DNA of 10,436 nt, taken from positions 717-11,152 of the forward strand of contig DDIP01000098.1 of the NCBI GenBank assembly GCA_002338605.1, given 5' to 3'. This document shows positions 1 through 7,202 of this stretch, piece after piece. Numbering within the stretch: position 1 is the stretch's first letter; every line of letters starts with the position of its first letter. Below the pieces are notes generated by a model. The model ran no database searches and had not been told where the DNA came from. It saw only the letters and a list, made by a program, of their open reading frames with translations. Position numbers and translations under genes: made by a program. The DNA is from Proteobacteria bacterium UBA1847. Its GTDB lineage: Bacteria > Pseudomonadota > Gammaproteobacteria > Steroidobacterales > Woeseiaceae.

Positions 1-2144
1 CGCATCATGACTTCGTGATTGCCACGGCGTGATCCATACGAATTGAAATCCACCGGCTTCACGCCTTGCGCTTCAAGGTAGTCCGCCGCAGGGCTGTCGG
101 GCGCGATATTGCCCGCCGGTGAAATATGATCCGTGGTGACCGAATCGCCAAGTAGCGCGAGTGCGCGTGCGCCCTCGATGTCCTGGACCGCCGATGGACT
201 TTTGCTCATGCCCTCGAAATAAGGCGGGTTCTTGACGTAGGTTGACGCCTCGTCCCAGGTATAGATTTCACCCGTCGGAGAATCGATGCCTTTCCAGTTC
301 TCATCGCCTTCGAAGACGCTCTTGTAACTGGCCCGGAACATGCTCGAATCGATGTTGCTGGCAACCACTTCCTGGACTTCAGCCTGGCTGGGCCAGATGT
401 CTTTCATGAAGACCGGGTTGCCGTTCCTGTCATTGCCCAGGGGATCCTTGTAAAGGTCGACGTCCATGTTGCCGGCGATAGCGTAAGCGACGACCAGCGG
501 TGGCGATGCCAGGAAATTGTGTTGTACCTGCGCGTGAATACGGCCCTCGAAGTTGCGATTGCCCGACAGTACGCTCGTACCAACGATTTTGCCTTTCTTG
601 ACGGCTTCCGCAATCTCGGGCATCAGCGGCCCGGAGTTGCCGATGCAGGTCGTACAGCCGTAGCCGACGTTGTAAAAGCCGATAGCGTTCAGGTCGTCCA
701 GCAGGCCGGATTTCTTCAGGTAGTCGGTGACGACACGCGATCCGGGTGCGAGGCTGGTCTTGACCCACGGCTTGGCTGTGAGGCCTTTTTCTGCTGCCTT
801 TTTCGCGACGAGACCAGCGGCGACCATGACAGCCGGATTGGACGTGTTGGTGCAACTGGTGATTGCCGCGATCAGGATAGCGCCGTCGCGAATCTCCGTG
901 TCCTTACCATTGATTTTGGCAATCGCCTTGCCGCCTTCGGGTCGATTTGCGATCGTCGTTTTCAGGAAGCCTGGGTAGGCAGCAGCTGCGGCACTCAGTG
1001 CAATTCGGTCCTGTGGCCGTTTTGGACCAGCGATGCTTGGCTCGACCGTGCCCATATCGAGTTCCAGCGTATCGCTGTACAGCGCGTCGGGCTCGCCGTC
1101 ATGGCGCCAGATTCCTTGTTCTTTCGCATACGCTTCGATCAACGCACATTGCTCGGCATCACGGCCGGACAACTCAAGGTAACGAATGGTTTCACCATCG
1201 ATCGGGAAGATGGCACAGGTTGACCCGAATTCCGGTGACATGTTGCCCAGTGTTGCGCGATCGGCCAATGGCATGTGCGAAAGGCCATCACCAAAAAACT
1301 CGACGAATTTTCCGACAACACCCTTGTCGCGCAGCATTTCCGTCACGGTAAGCACCAGGTCCGTCGCGGTTGTGCCTTCGCGCAACTTGCCGGTCAGTTT
1401 GAAGCCCACAACGTTCGGGATCAGCATGGTAATGGGCTGGCCGAGCATCGCCGCTTCGGCCTCGATGCCCCCGACACCCCAGCCCAGGATGCCAAGGCCG
1501 TTGATCATTGTCGTGTGCGAGTCCGTACCGACCACGGTGTCCGGGTAGGCGCTTCGCCTACCGTCTTTTTTTGCATCGAAAACAACGCGGCTCAGATATT
1601 CCAGGTTGACCTGGTGCACGATACCGGTGTTCGGCGGGACGACGCGGAAATTCTTGAGTGCTGACTGACCCCAGCGCAGGAACGAGTAGCGCTCCTTGTT
1701 GCGGTGGAATTCAATCTTGTTGTTCAAGTCGAGTGCGTTGGCCGCGCCGTAATTGTCGACCTGTACCGAGTGATCGATAACGAGTTCGGCCGGTGACAGC
1801 GGGTTGATACTTTCCGCGGAACCGCCGAGTTTGACAACGGCGTCGCGCATCGCGGCAAGATCGACGACGGCCGGAACGCCGGTGAAATCCTGCAGGATGA
1901 CGCGCGCTGGCGTGAAGGAGATTTCAGTGTTTGGCAGCGCTTTCGGATCCCAGTTTGCCAGCGCCAGGATGTCGTCGCGTGTTACATCGCGGCCATCCTC
2001 GTGGCGCAACAGGTTCTCCAGCAGTATCTTGAGCGAGTAGGGCAGGCGCTCGACATGGCCTTCTGAAACTGCGTTCAAGCGGTAAATTTCGTATTGTTTG
2101 CCGCCGACCTCAAGCGTAGAACGCGCGCCAAAGCTATCCGTCAT
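1..2144 (-). CDS. acnA: Aconitate hydratase AcnA (partial, C-terminus beyond window)
   Basis: Aconitase of the cytosolic TCA cycle, interconverting citrate and isocitrate through a [4Fe-4S] cluster. The frame is open from the ATG at 2142-2144 to the left edge, giving 714 residues against about 890 for E. coli AcnA, so most of the C-terminal swivel domain lies outside. The N-terminus ([20 protein letters not shown]) is typical of AcnA rather than AcnB. Visible motifs are [40 protein letters not shown] with Cys431, and [12 protein letters not shown] with Cys497 and Cys500. These three cysteines correspond to the cluster ligands at 435, 501 and 504 of E. coli AcnA. The last residues read [15 protein letters not shown], an AcnA-conserved stretch, in the same frame as the start, so I see no net frameshift. 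A GGAG ribosome-binding site (2153-2156) lies 8 bases before the ATG. The gene follows mnmA by 81 bases and probably has its own promoter. AcnD is less likely. Confidence 0.97.
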   Translation of the reverse strand, partial: MTDSFGARSTLEVGGKQYEIYRLNAVSEGHVERLPYSLKILLENLLRHEDGRDVTRDDILALANWDPKALPNTEISFTPARVILQDFTGVPAVVDLAAMRDAVVKLGGSAESINPLSPAELVIDHSVQVDNYGAANALDLNNKIEFHRNKERYSFLRWGQSALKNFRVVPPNTGIVHQVNLEYLSRVVFDAKKDGRRSAYPDTVVGTDSHTTMINGLGILGWGVGGIEAEAAMLGQPITMLIPNVVGFKLTGKLREGTTATDLVLTVTEMLRDKGVVGKFVEFFGDGLSHMPLADRATLGNMSPEFGSTCAIFPIDGETIRYLELSGRDAEQCALIEAYAKEQGIWRHDGEPDALYSDTLELDMGTVEPSIAGPKRPQDRIALSAAAAAYPGFLKTTIANRPEGGKAIAKINGKDTEIRDGAILIAAITSCTNTSNPAVMVAAGLVAKKAAEKGLTAKPWVKTSLAPGSRVVTDYLKKSGLLDDLNAIGFYNVGYGCTTCIGNSGPLMPEIAEAVKKGKIVGTSVLSGNRNFEGRIHAQVQHNFLASPPLVVAYAIAGNMDVDLYKDPLGNDRNGNPVFMKDIWPSQAEVQEVVASNIDSSMFRASYKSVFEGDENWKGIDSPTGEIYTWDEASTYVKNPPYFEGMSKSPSAVQDIEGARALALLGDSVTTDHISPAGNIAPDSPAADYLEAQGVKPVDFNSYGSRRGNHEVMM

Positions 2145-2198
2145 TGTTTTTTCTCCGGGATCAGGAATTGTTCGCGGCCCGTTGACCGCGGGGTGCGA

Positions 2199-2204
2199 AT
2201 TATA
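2199..2204 (-). promoter_or_regulatory. Putative acnA promoter -10 box (TATAAT)
   Basis: On the minus strand the mnmA-acnA gap holds a perfect TATAAT, placing a start point roughly 45-50 bases before the acnA ATG. No good -35 hexamer lies 16-18 bases upstream, where the sequence is GC-rich and runs into the mnmA stop. The promoter may therefore be weak or activator-dependent. The match is seen; promoter activity is inferred. Confidence 0.5.
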
Positions 2205-2210
2205 ACGAAT

Positions 2211-2223
2211 GGGCGCCGCGCCC
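2211..2223. repeat. Perfect inverted repeat between mnmA stop and acnA -10 box
   Basis: GGGCGC and GCGCCC are separated by one base, a 13-base perfect dyad. It starts two bases after the mnmA stop codon and ends 6 bases before the acnA TATAAT, that is, in the promoter spacer. No T-run follows in the mnmA direction, so it is not a classical intrinsic terminator. A binding site in the promoter spacer or an mRNA 3'-end stem are both possible. The function is not determined. Confidence 0.4.
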
Positions 2224-2225
2224 GC

Positions 2226-3332
2226 TCACCCTATTTCATCGATGACCGCACCGCCAAGACAGCGCCTGTCACGATAAAAGACCACGAACTGACCGGGTGC
2301 GACCGCCTTCTGGCGCTGATCGAAGCGAACCTCAACTCGATTGTCGTCCAGCAAGCGGATGACACAATCCTGGTCCGTTTGACGGTAGCGCACCTTTGCG
2401 GTGCAACGAAAATCATCGTTGAGGCCCGCGGGCGGTGTGCCGATCCAGCTCGTATCCGTGCCGATCAGCCCGTTGCTGAACAGCATCTCGTGTTCGCCCT
2501 GGGCCACGATCAGCGCATTGTCGTCAAGGTTCTTGGCCACGACGTACCACGGTGCCTCACTTGCGTTATCGCGTCCGCCGATGCCAAGGCCCTGTCGCTG
2601 CCCAAGCGTGTAGTACATCAGTCCCTGGTGGGTGCCGATTTCCTCGCCGCCCGGCGTAAGCATGGGACCCGGCTTTGCCGGCAGGTAGGAGCTCAGGAAT
2701 TCGCGAAACGGTCGTTCCCCGATAAAACATATGCCCGTACTGTCTTTCTTGTCGTGAACCGGCAAGCCGGAATCGCGTGCGATCTGCCGCACTTCGTCCT
2801 TCTGCAGTTCACCGAGTGGAAAAACGGTTTCAGCCAGTGCTTGCGCACTGACCGCATGCAGGAAGTAGCTTTGATCTTTTCCCTTGTCGGCGCCTTTGAA
2901 CAAGGCACCGCAACCGTCGACTACAGTGGCAATTGCATAGTGCCCGGTGGCGAGCAGGTCTCCACCCAGTCGTTTCGCGTAGTCACGAAATACGCCAAAC
3001 TTGATTTCGCGGTTACACAGCACGTCAGGATTGGGCGTTCGTCCTCTGCGATACTCATCGAGAAAGTATTCGAAAACCTGGTCGCGATACTGCTGCGAGA
3101 AATTGACGTGGTGCAGCGGAATGTCGAGTCGTTCACAAACGAGCCGGGCGTCCTGAAGGTCATCGGCTGCAGTGCAGTAGCCGTCGTCATCTTCCCAGTT
3201 GGTCATGTGCAAGGCATGCACATCAGCACCTGCCCGTTGCAGCAGTATTGCGGCGACCGCCGAGTCGACGCCGCCGGAGAGGCCAAGGATTACGCGTTTT
3301 CCGGCAACCGGTGATTGCTCTAAATCATTCAT
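2226..3332 (-). CDS. mnmA: tRNA-specific 2-thiouridylase MnmA
   Basis: Cytosolic enzyme that thiolates U34 of tRNA-Lys, -Glu and -Gln wobble positions, adenylating the uridine with ATP and taking sulfur from a persulfide relay. The protein is 368 residues, the family's usual length. It has the PP-loop SGGVDS (19-24), NWEDDDGYCTAADD (45-58), the first catalytic cysteine Cys106 in TPNPDVLCNREIKF and the second, Cys202, in KKDSTGICFIGER. The central GLMYYTLGQRQGLGIGG and the C-terminal barrel (CTAKVRYRQTD, PGQFVVFYRDRRCLGG) are also present. The ATG at 3330-3332 puts the PP-loop at the expected distance from the N-terminus, although the upstream ribosome-binding site is weak. nudJ lies 85 bases upstream, as in E. 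coli where nudJ also neighbours mnmA; acnA follows. Confidence 0.98.
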   Translation of the reverse strand: MNDLEQSPVAGKRVILGLSGGVDSAVAAILLQRAGADVHALHMTNWEDDDGYCTAADDLQDARLVCERLDIPLHHVNFSQQYRDQVFEYFLDEYRRGRTPNPDVLCNREIKFGVFRDYAKRLGGDLLATGHYAIATVVDGCGALFKGADKGKDQSYFLHAVSAQALAETVFPLGELQKDEVRQIARDSGLPVHDKKDSTGICFIGERPFREFLSSYLPAKPGPMLTPGGEEIGTHQGLMYYTLGQRQGLGIGGRDNASEAPWYVVAKNLDDNALIVAQGEHEMLFSNGLIGTDTSWIGTPPAGLNDDFRCTAKVRYRQTDQDCVIRLLDDNRVEVRFDQRQKAVAPGQFVVFYRDRRCLGGAVIDEIG

Positions 3333-3417
3333 AGGCGCGAGAGTGTAGCACCGGAAAAAGTGCCCACGCTGCTACCGGGACCTGCGGGCTAATGGTTCGG
3401 CCAATCGGGCCGGACAA

Positions 3418-3909
3418 TCAGACCAGCGATGCGCTCGCGAGCACGCGATGAACGTTTTGTTGCAGGGGTAACATGCCGGTCAGGAGCGCATCGGATTCCC
3501 GCAGGCCGGCCACATAGTCCTGCACGCAGCGCAGAACTGCCGGAGAGCGCAACAACGGCTTGCGGTTCTCTATCTCGTGCAGGGTTGCCCAGCGACGAGC
3601 GATGATGCCATCGTCAAGTGGCAGCGATTCGTCACAGGAAACATAATCGGCCGCATAGACAATGCGCAGAAACTGCTGTCGTGTTTGCGGGTGAATCCAG
3701 AGGTAGATACCGACGAGGTCGCGGCAGGTGATGACGCAGCCGGTTTCCTCCAGCGCTTCACGTTCTACTGCCTGTTCGGGTGATTCACCCGACTCGATGT
3801 GACCGCCGGGTTGGCTCAAAACTTTGCGCCCCGACGCATGCTCTTCAACCAGCAGAAATCGTCCATCAAGATCTACGATGGCAGCGACTGTCAAATCGGT
3901 AGGATACAT
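3418..3909 (-). CDS. nudJ: Nudix hydrolase, NudJ-type phosphatase
   Basis: Small Nudix hydrolase of 163 residues. E. coli NudJ (about 153 residues) hydrolyses nucleoside di- and triphosphates and HMP-pyrophosphate. The Nudix box is complete: Gly36, then Glu42, Arg50-Glu51, Glu54-Glu55 and Gly57 in GHIESGESPEQAVEREALEE, with the metal-binding glutamates intact. The N-terminus (MYPTDLTVAAIVDLDGRFLLVEEH) and the preceding LSQPGGHIE match the NudJ subgroup, and the position next to mnmA is the same as in E. coli. An AGAAGG ribosome-binding site overlaps the upstream gene's stop region and lies 8 bases before the ATG at 3907-3909, so the two genes are likely co-transcribed and translationally linked. 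The exact substrate is inferred from family and context. A short dyad (cggcc/ggccg, 3398-3412) follows the stop codon without a T-run. Confidence 0.92.
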   Translation of the reverse strand: MYPTDLTVAAIVDLDGRFLLVEEHASGRKVLSQPGGHIESGESPEQAVEREALEETGCVITCRDLVGIYLWIHPQTRQQFLRIVYAADYVSCDESLPLDDGIIARRWATLHEIENRKPLLRSPAVLRCVQDYVAGLRESDALLTGMLPLQQNVHRVLASASLV

Positions 3910-3920
3910 TGACGTACCTT

Positions 3921-4418
3921 CTAAATGCCGAGCTGGCGAAATTCCATTTCAACTTCGCTGGCCAGCCAGATTTCATCGAACATCTTGCCGTACAGTTTGG
4001 CAACCGCGGGTTCGTAAGTATCCGCGATTCCTTCCCAACGGTCCGCCTGTAATCGATAGACGAGCGCAGTTTCGTCGGCGATGCAAAATGCTTCCGCGTG
4101 AGTTCGCAAGTCTTCGCGCACATGCCGAAACTCGATGTAGGTATTCAGGCGGCGCCCGAGATGAACGAAATTATTGCCGTTCTTGACAGCGCGCGATGGA
4201 TCCGCAATCAGGACACGAATTCTCGCGTAAGTTTGCGACAGCACCATGCGTTTGATGATTTCCAGAAACTCCGGGTTGTCGTAAATGCCGGGTTCAAGGT
4301 CGTGTGTAAAGATAGAAACCTTGCGTGATGCCTCGCCAACGACTTCCAAAGCCGCCTGGCGCATCTCGTCGCGGGTTGAGATAACCCAGCGCTTTCCTTT
4401 TTCGCGTGCCTGTTCCAT
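3921..4418 (-). CDS. DUF7931-type phospholipase-D-like protein, function unknown
   Basis: Stand-alone cytosolic protein of 165 residues with no signal peptide or membrane segment. After a helical start it shows VSIFTHDLEPGIYDN (34-48), ARIRVLIADPSRAV (65-78), HLGRRLNTYIEFRHV (86-100), HAEAFCIADETALVYR (107-122) and FDEIWLASE (147-155). The order (strand, small-residue turn, RVLIAD, then H-x-E-x-F-x-I-x-D and a final F-x-x-IW) resembles the phospholipase-D-like fold seen in DUF7931 domains. The HxK catalytic motif of true phospholipases D is absent, because His107 is followed by AEA, so hydrolysis is unlikely. I recall related domains fused behind GNAT acetyltransferases in other gammaproteobacteria, but no GNAT domain is present here. 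The ATG at 4416-4418 is the only start after the in-frame stop at 4431-4433. nudJ follows after 11 bases. The domain name is from memory; the function is unknown. Confidence 0.8.
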   Translation of the reverse strand: MEQAREKGKRWVISTRDEMRQAALEVVGEASRKVSIFTHDLEPGIYDNPEFLEIIKRMVLSQTYARIRVLIADPSRAVKNGNNFVHLGRRLNTYIEFRHVREDLRTHAEAFCIADETALVYRLQADRWEGIADTYEPAVAKLYGKMFDEIWLASEVEMEFRQLGI

Positions 4419-4575
4419 AGACCCGTGATACTACTCGCCGGGCGCGACAGCCAGTGCCAACTGCGTCACGTTTTGACGTACGGGGCCCGGATGAAAATCA
4501 TTCGCATCCCGCGTGTTTACTGGCTTTGAGTCGAGTTGAGACAATAGTCCCAGCCTCGATTTACTTCACATATGG
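4419..4575. other. 157-base intergenic region where hflD might be expected
   Basis: The gap separates the roxA stop from the PLD-like gene. It contains no credible reading frame on either strand and is too short to hold an hflD remnant of useful size. It has a 5-base-arm dyad (cgtca/tgacg, 4464-4478) and a short atga-aaa-tcat dyad (4491-4501). No convincing promoter pair or intrinsic terminator was seen. A promoter for the PLD-like/nudJ pair may lie here but cannot be pinpointed. Confidence 0.5.
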
Positions 4576-5706
4576 TCAGCGGCTCTCAGGTATCTCAAAA
4601 GCGCCGTGCGCGAGAAGGAAAGTCAGCACCGGAGCCAGGTCCGGGTCGCGGCGGGCCGAGCGGACAAGTCGCCGGTTACTGCAAATTTCTGCCAGCAGGC
4701 GACGGGCGCCTTGCAACAGCGGGCGATTTTGCCCGTTGACAAACAGCGAACAATCATCGAAAGCAACCTGCGCCATGCCGTGCATCGCAAGTCCGCCACC
4801 GGCAAGCAGGTGTGACAACCAGAGCTCCGTTTCGGCGGCACTCGTGCCGTCGGGTTTTAGCCAGTCTTTGTTCTGCGTCGCGATTCGACCGAGCGCAGTC
4901 GCGACATCATGGCGTTGTCCGTCGGACAGGCTGAGTAACCTTAATGCCCGTTTTGCCGCCGCCTCAGAAATATAACCGGGGACGGCTTCGCTCGGGTCGA
5001 GGTCGGGGTCGCGATAGAGGCCTTTAGCGCTCACTTTTGCGATGTTCAGGTGGTAAGCGAGATCAGCGACCTCGGGCGCGCGCATGCCAATTGAATACGT
5101 CATGCAGGCCCGGCTTGCTGTGCCCCAATGCGCTGCTCCCGGGGGCAAGTACAGAACATCACCTTCAACGGCATCGACGACGGTGCCGGTAAACTCCGCA
5201 AGCAGTGAGAGGTCTTTGCTGGCCTCGGGGTCTGCTGGCACCTCTTCGTCGCTAAAATGCCAGTTCCTTTGTCCGAAGCCCTGGCACAGGAATACATCGT
5301 AGTTGTCCCGGTGTGGGCCGACGCCACCGCCGGGTGCTGCAAAACTGACCATCAGATCGTCAATGCGCCAGTCCGGGATAAAGGACACGTTGGCGAACAA
5401 TGCGCGCAATGCGGGCAGGTGCTTTTCGACGTCATGAACGAGCAGAGTCCAGTCACGCCGGGGTAGATTCGCCAGCAGTTCCGGAGCGAACGGCCCGGTT
5501 TCAGACCGGTAGCGATTGCGTTTGCTACTGCGGTCAACGAATACGATTCTCGACTCCACGTCATCGAGTGTTGCAAGCCAGGCAAGTTCATTGCGCGTCA
5601 CTGCAGGCCGAAGTCGCGGCAATGCATGTGGCATGAACAAGGCGGCTTTCTGCCAGTGCTGCCGCAGGAAGGACTCCGCCGTCAGGTTGTCGGGCAGGCT
5701 GAGCAC
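4576..5706 (-). CDS. roxA: JmjC/cupin ribosomal protein arginine hydroxylase, RoxA (YcfD) family
   Basis: Fe(II)/2-oxoglutarate-dependent oxygenase; E. coli RoxA hydroxylates an arginine of ribosomal protein uL16. The protein is 376 residues, close to the E. coli length. The N-terminal ESFLRQHWQKAALFM, the core DWRIDDLMVSFAAPGGGVGP (112-131), the HxD iron motif His132-Arg-Asp134, GDVLYLPPGAAHWGTAS with distal His193, and MTYSIGMRAPE all fit the family. The region after about residue 215 corresponds to the dimerisation and winged-helix parts. The start is GTG at 5704-5706, because no ATG lies nearby in frame; it places the LRQHWQK motif as in E. coli. The upstream CGGGA gives only a weak ribosome-binding site. 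purB ends 12 bases upstream, so the two are probably one transcript. The uL16 substrate is inferred from family membership. Confidence 0.95.
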   Translation of the reverse strand: MLSLPDNLTAESFLRQHWQKAALFMPHALPRLRPAVTRNELAWLATLDDVESRIVFVDRSSKRNRYRSETGPFAPELLANLPRRDWTLLVHDVEKHLPALRALFANVSFIPDWRIDDLMVSFAAPGGGVGPHRDNYDVFLCQGFGQRNWHFSDEEVPADPEASKDLSLLAEFTGTVVDAVEGDVLYLPPGAAHWGTASRACMTYSIGMRAPEVADLAYHLNIAKVSAKGLYRDPDLDPSEAVPGYISEAAAKRALRLLSLSDGQRHDVATALGRIATQNKDWLKPDGTSAAETELWLSHLLAGGGLAMHGMAQVAFDDCSLFVNGQNRPLLQGARRLLAEICSNRRLVRSARRDPDLAPVLTFLLAHGAFEIPESR

Positions 5707-5718
5707 GCTATTCCCGGA

Positions 5719-7086
5719 TCAAATATCGCGTGCGTGTTGTGCCGCCAGACCGGTATAACCTTCAGGCGTTAACTCCAGCAAGCGCTTGATTTCCGCTTGC
5801 GGAATATCCAGTGTCCCGATGAATGCAAGCAGCCCATCGCGAGTGATGGATTGTCCGCGAGTCAGGGCCTTGAGCTTTTCATACGGCTCGGGAATGCCGT
5901 AACGACGCATGACTGTTTGCACCGCCTCGCCGAGCACTTCCCAGGCGTCGGCAATATCTGCCTGAATCGCCTCGCGATTCACTTCGAGTTTGCTGACACC
6001 TTTCACCAGTGACTGCAACGCAATCACAACATGGGCGAGGGCAGCACCAAAGTTTCGTTGTACTGTCGAATCGGTGAGGTCGCGCTGCCAGCGTGATATC
6101 GGGAGTTTCTCCGCAAAATGCCCAAGCATGGCATTGGCCATCCCGAAATTGCCTTCGGCATTTTCGAAATCGATCGGGTTGACCTTGTGTGGCATGGTCG
6201 ACGATCCAACCTCATCTTTGGCGACACGCTGCTTGAAGTAACCGAGTGAAATGTATCCCCAGACGTCGCGACAGAAGTCGATTAACACCGTGTTGTAGCG
6301 CATCAGCACGTGGCAATACTCCGCCGTCCAGTCATGCGGTTCGATCTGGGTGGTGTAGGCATTGTTCTCGACACCCAGCGACTGGATGAATTGTTCGCTG
6401 ATTGCCGGCCAGTCGGCATCGGGATAGGCGATCGTGTGCGCATTGTAGTTGCCAACGGCGCCATTGAATTTGCCCAGAATTTGAACGTCTGAAAACTGTT
6501 CCTGAATTCGATTCAGGCGTGCGACGACGTTGGCAATTTCCTTTCCCAGTGTTGTGGGACTTGCTGTTTGCCCGTGCGTCCGCGACAGCATGGGCAAATC
6601 GGCATATTCTTTCGCGAGTTTTACCAACTTGCCGCGCAGGTCCCGCATGCCGGGTAGCAATACGTCTGAACGTGCTGTACGCAACATGAGCGCATAAGAC
6701 AAGTTATTGATGTCTTCCGACGTGCAGGCAAAATGCAGGAAATCCTTTAGCGCGCTCGTCTCCGGACCGCTACCGAGTTTCTCTCGTATGAAATACTCGA
6801 CGGCCTTCACGTCGTGGTTTGTGGTCGCTTCAATTTTCTTGATGCGCTCGGCATCGTCAATCGAAAAATCGTCGATAATATGATTCAAAACGTCTTTCAT
6901 CACCGACGTCAGTGGTTCGAGTTCCCCAACCGACGGTTCATCGGCGAGGCATTGCAGCCAGCGCAATTCGACCAGGACGCGGTATCGGATCAGCCCGAAT
7001 TCGCTGAAAATATCGCGAAGACCGGTGACTTTTTCGGCGTACCGGCCATCGGCCGGAGACAGTGCCTTAATCGTGGGGATTTTCAT
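5719..7086 (-). CDS. purB: Adenylosuccinate lyase PurB
   Basis: Catalyses two steps of purine synthesis: SAICAR to AICAR, and adenylosuccinate to AMP, each releasing fumarate. The protein is 455 residues when started at the ATG at 7084-7086 (MKIPTIKALSPADGRYAEKV), one shorter than E. coli PurB. Conserved parts are TTNHDVKAVEYF (88-99), TSEDINN (122-128), SRTHGQTASPTTLG with catalytic His171, and the signature GSSTMPHKVNPIDFENAEGN with Ser295 on the flexible loop. His171 and Ser295 carry the same numbers as in E. coli. The frame stays open 44 codons upstream, but that stretch has no family similarity and covers the divergent promoter region, so it is excluded. AGGA lies somewhat far (about 14 bases) before the ATG. 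roxA follows after 12 bases; fumC diverges. Confidence 0.98.
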   Translation of the reverse strand: MKIPTIKALSPADGRYAEKVTGLRDIFSEFGLIRYRVLVELRWLQCLADEPSVGELEPLTSVMKDVLNHIIDDFSIDDAERIKKIEATTNHDVKAVEYFIREKLGSGPETSALKDFLHFACTSEDINNLSYALMLRTARSDVLLPGMRDLRGKLVKLAKEYADLPMLSRTHGQTASPTTLGKEIANVVARLNRIQEQFSDVQILGKFNGAVGNYNAHTIAYPDADWPAISEQFIQSLGVENNAYTTQIEPHDWTAEYCHVLMRYNTVLIDFCRDVWGYISLGYFKQRVAKDEVGSSTMPHKVNPIDFENAEGNFGMANAMLGHFAEKLPISRWQRDLTDSTVQRNFGAALAHVVIALQSLVKGVSKLEVNREAIQADIADAWEVLGEAVQTVMRRYGIPEPYEKLKALTRGQSITRDGLLAFIGTLDIPQAEIKRLLELTPEGYTGLAAQHARDI

Positions 7087-7115
7087 CGGCGAGAGAGTTT
7101 CCTGAGGGAGAAAGC

Positions 7116-7121
7116 AGTGTA
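7116..7121 (-). promoter_or_regulatory. Candidate purB -10 box (TACACT)
   Basis: On the minus strand TACACT matches four of six positions of the -10 consensus and lies about 30 bases before the purB ATG, next to the 12-base palindrome. The hexamer 17 bases upstream (TTCGCG) is a poor -35. This is a weak candidate only. Confidence 0.25.
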
Positions 7122-7124
7122 AAC

Positions 7125-7136
7125 TTGCGCGCGCAA
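7125..7136. repeat. Perfect 12-base palindrome in the purB-fumC divergent region
   Basis: TTGCGCGCGCAA is a perfect dyad in the 116-base region from which purB and fumC diverge. It lies 39 bases before the purB ATG and 66 bases before the fumC ATG. This is a plausible place for an operator acting on both genes, but alternating GC repeats also form palindromes by chance. It does not match the PurR operator (core CGNAAACGTTTNCG) that I know from E. coli. Confidence 0.4.
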
Positions 7137-7202
7137 AGCGCGAATCATACACGAACCGAACGCTGCCAGACGGCAGAAAACACGACCGGAACAGGACAGG
7201 CA

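Noticed and set aside
519..1223. A 234-codon plus-strand frame opposite acnA
   Set aside because: It is antisense to conserved aconitase motifs, including the cluster cysteines, and has no recognisable domain.
2094..3314. A 406-codon open frame on the plus strand, opposite mnmA and the start of acnA
   Set aside because: It begins with TTG, has no ribosome-binding site, resembles no family I know, and lies antisense to mnmA, whose motifs are unmistakable. Long antisense frames are expected opposite GC-rich genes.
3396..3414. Hairpin after the nudJ stop as a terminator
   Set aside because: The five-base stem lacks a U-tract on the nudJ transcript, and mnmA follows in the same direction, so it is not convincing as a terminator.
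4464..4478. CGTCA/TGACG dyad as an operator upstream of the PLD-like gene
   Set aside because: Five-base arms with a five-base loop are common by chance, and no promoter elements are positioned around it.
7125..7202. A 26-codon N-terminal extension of fumC from a TTG
   Set aside because: Starting inside the palindrome with no ribosome-binding site is unlikely; the ATG at 7203 has AGGACAGG upstream and gives the usual FumC length.
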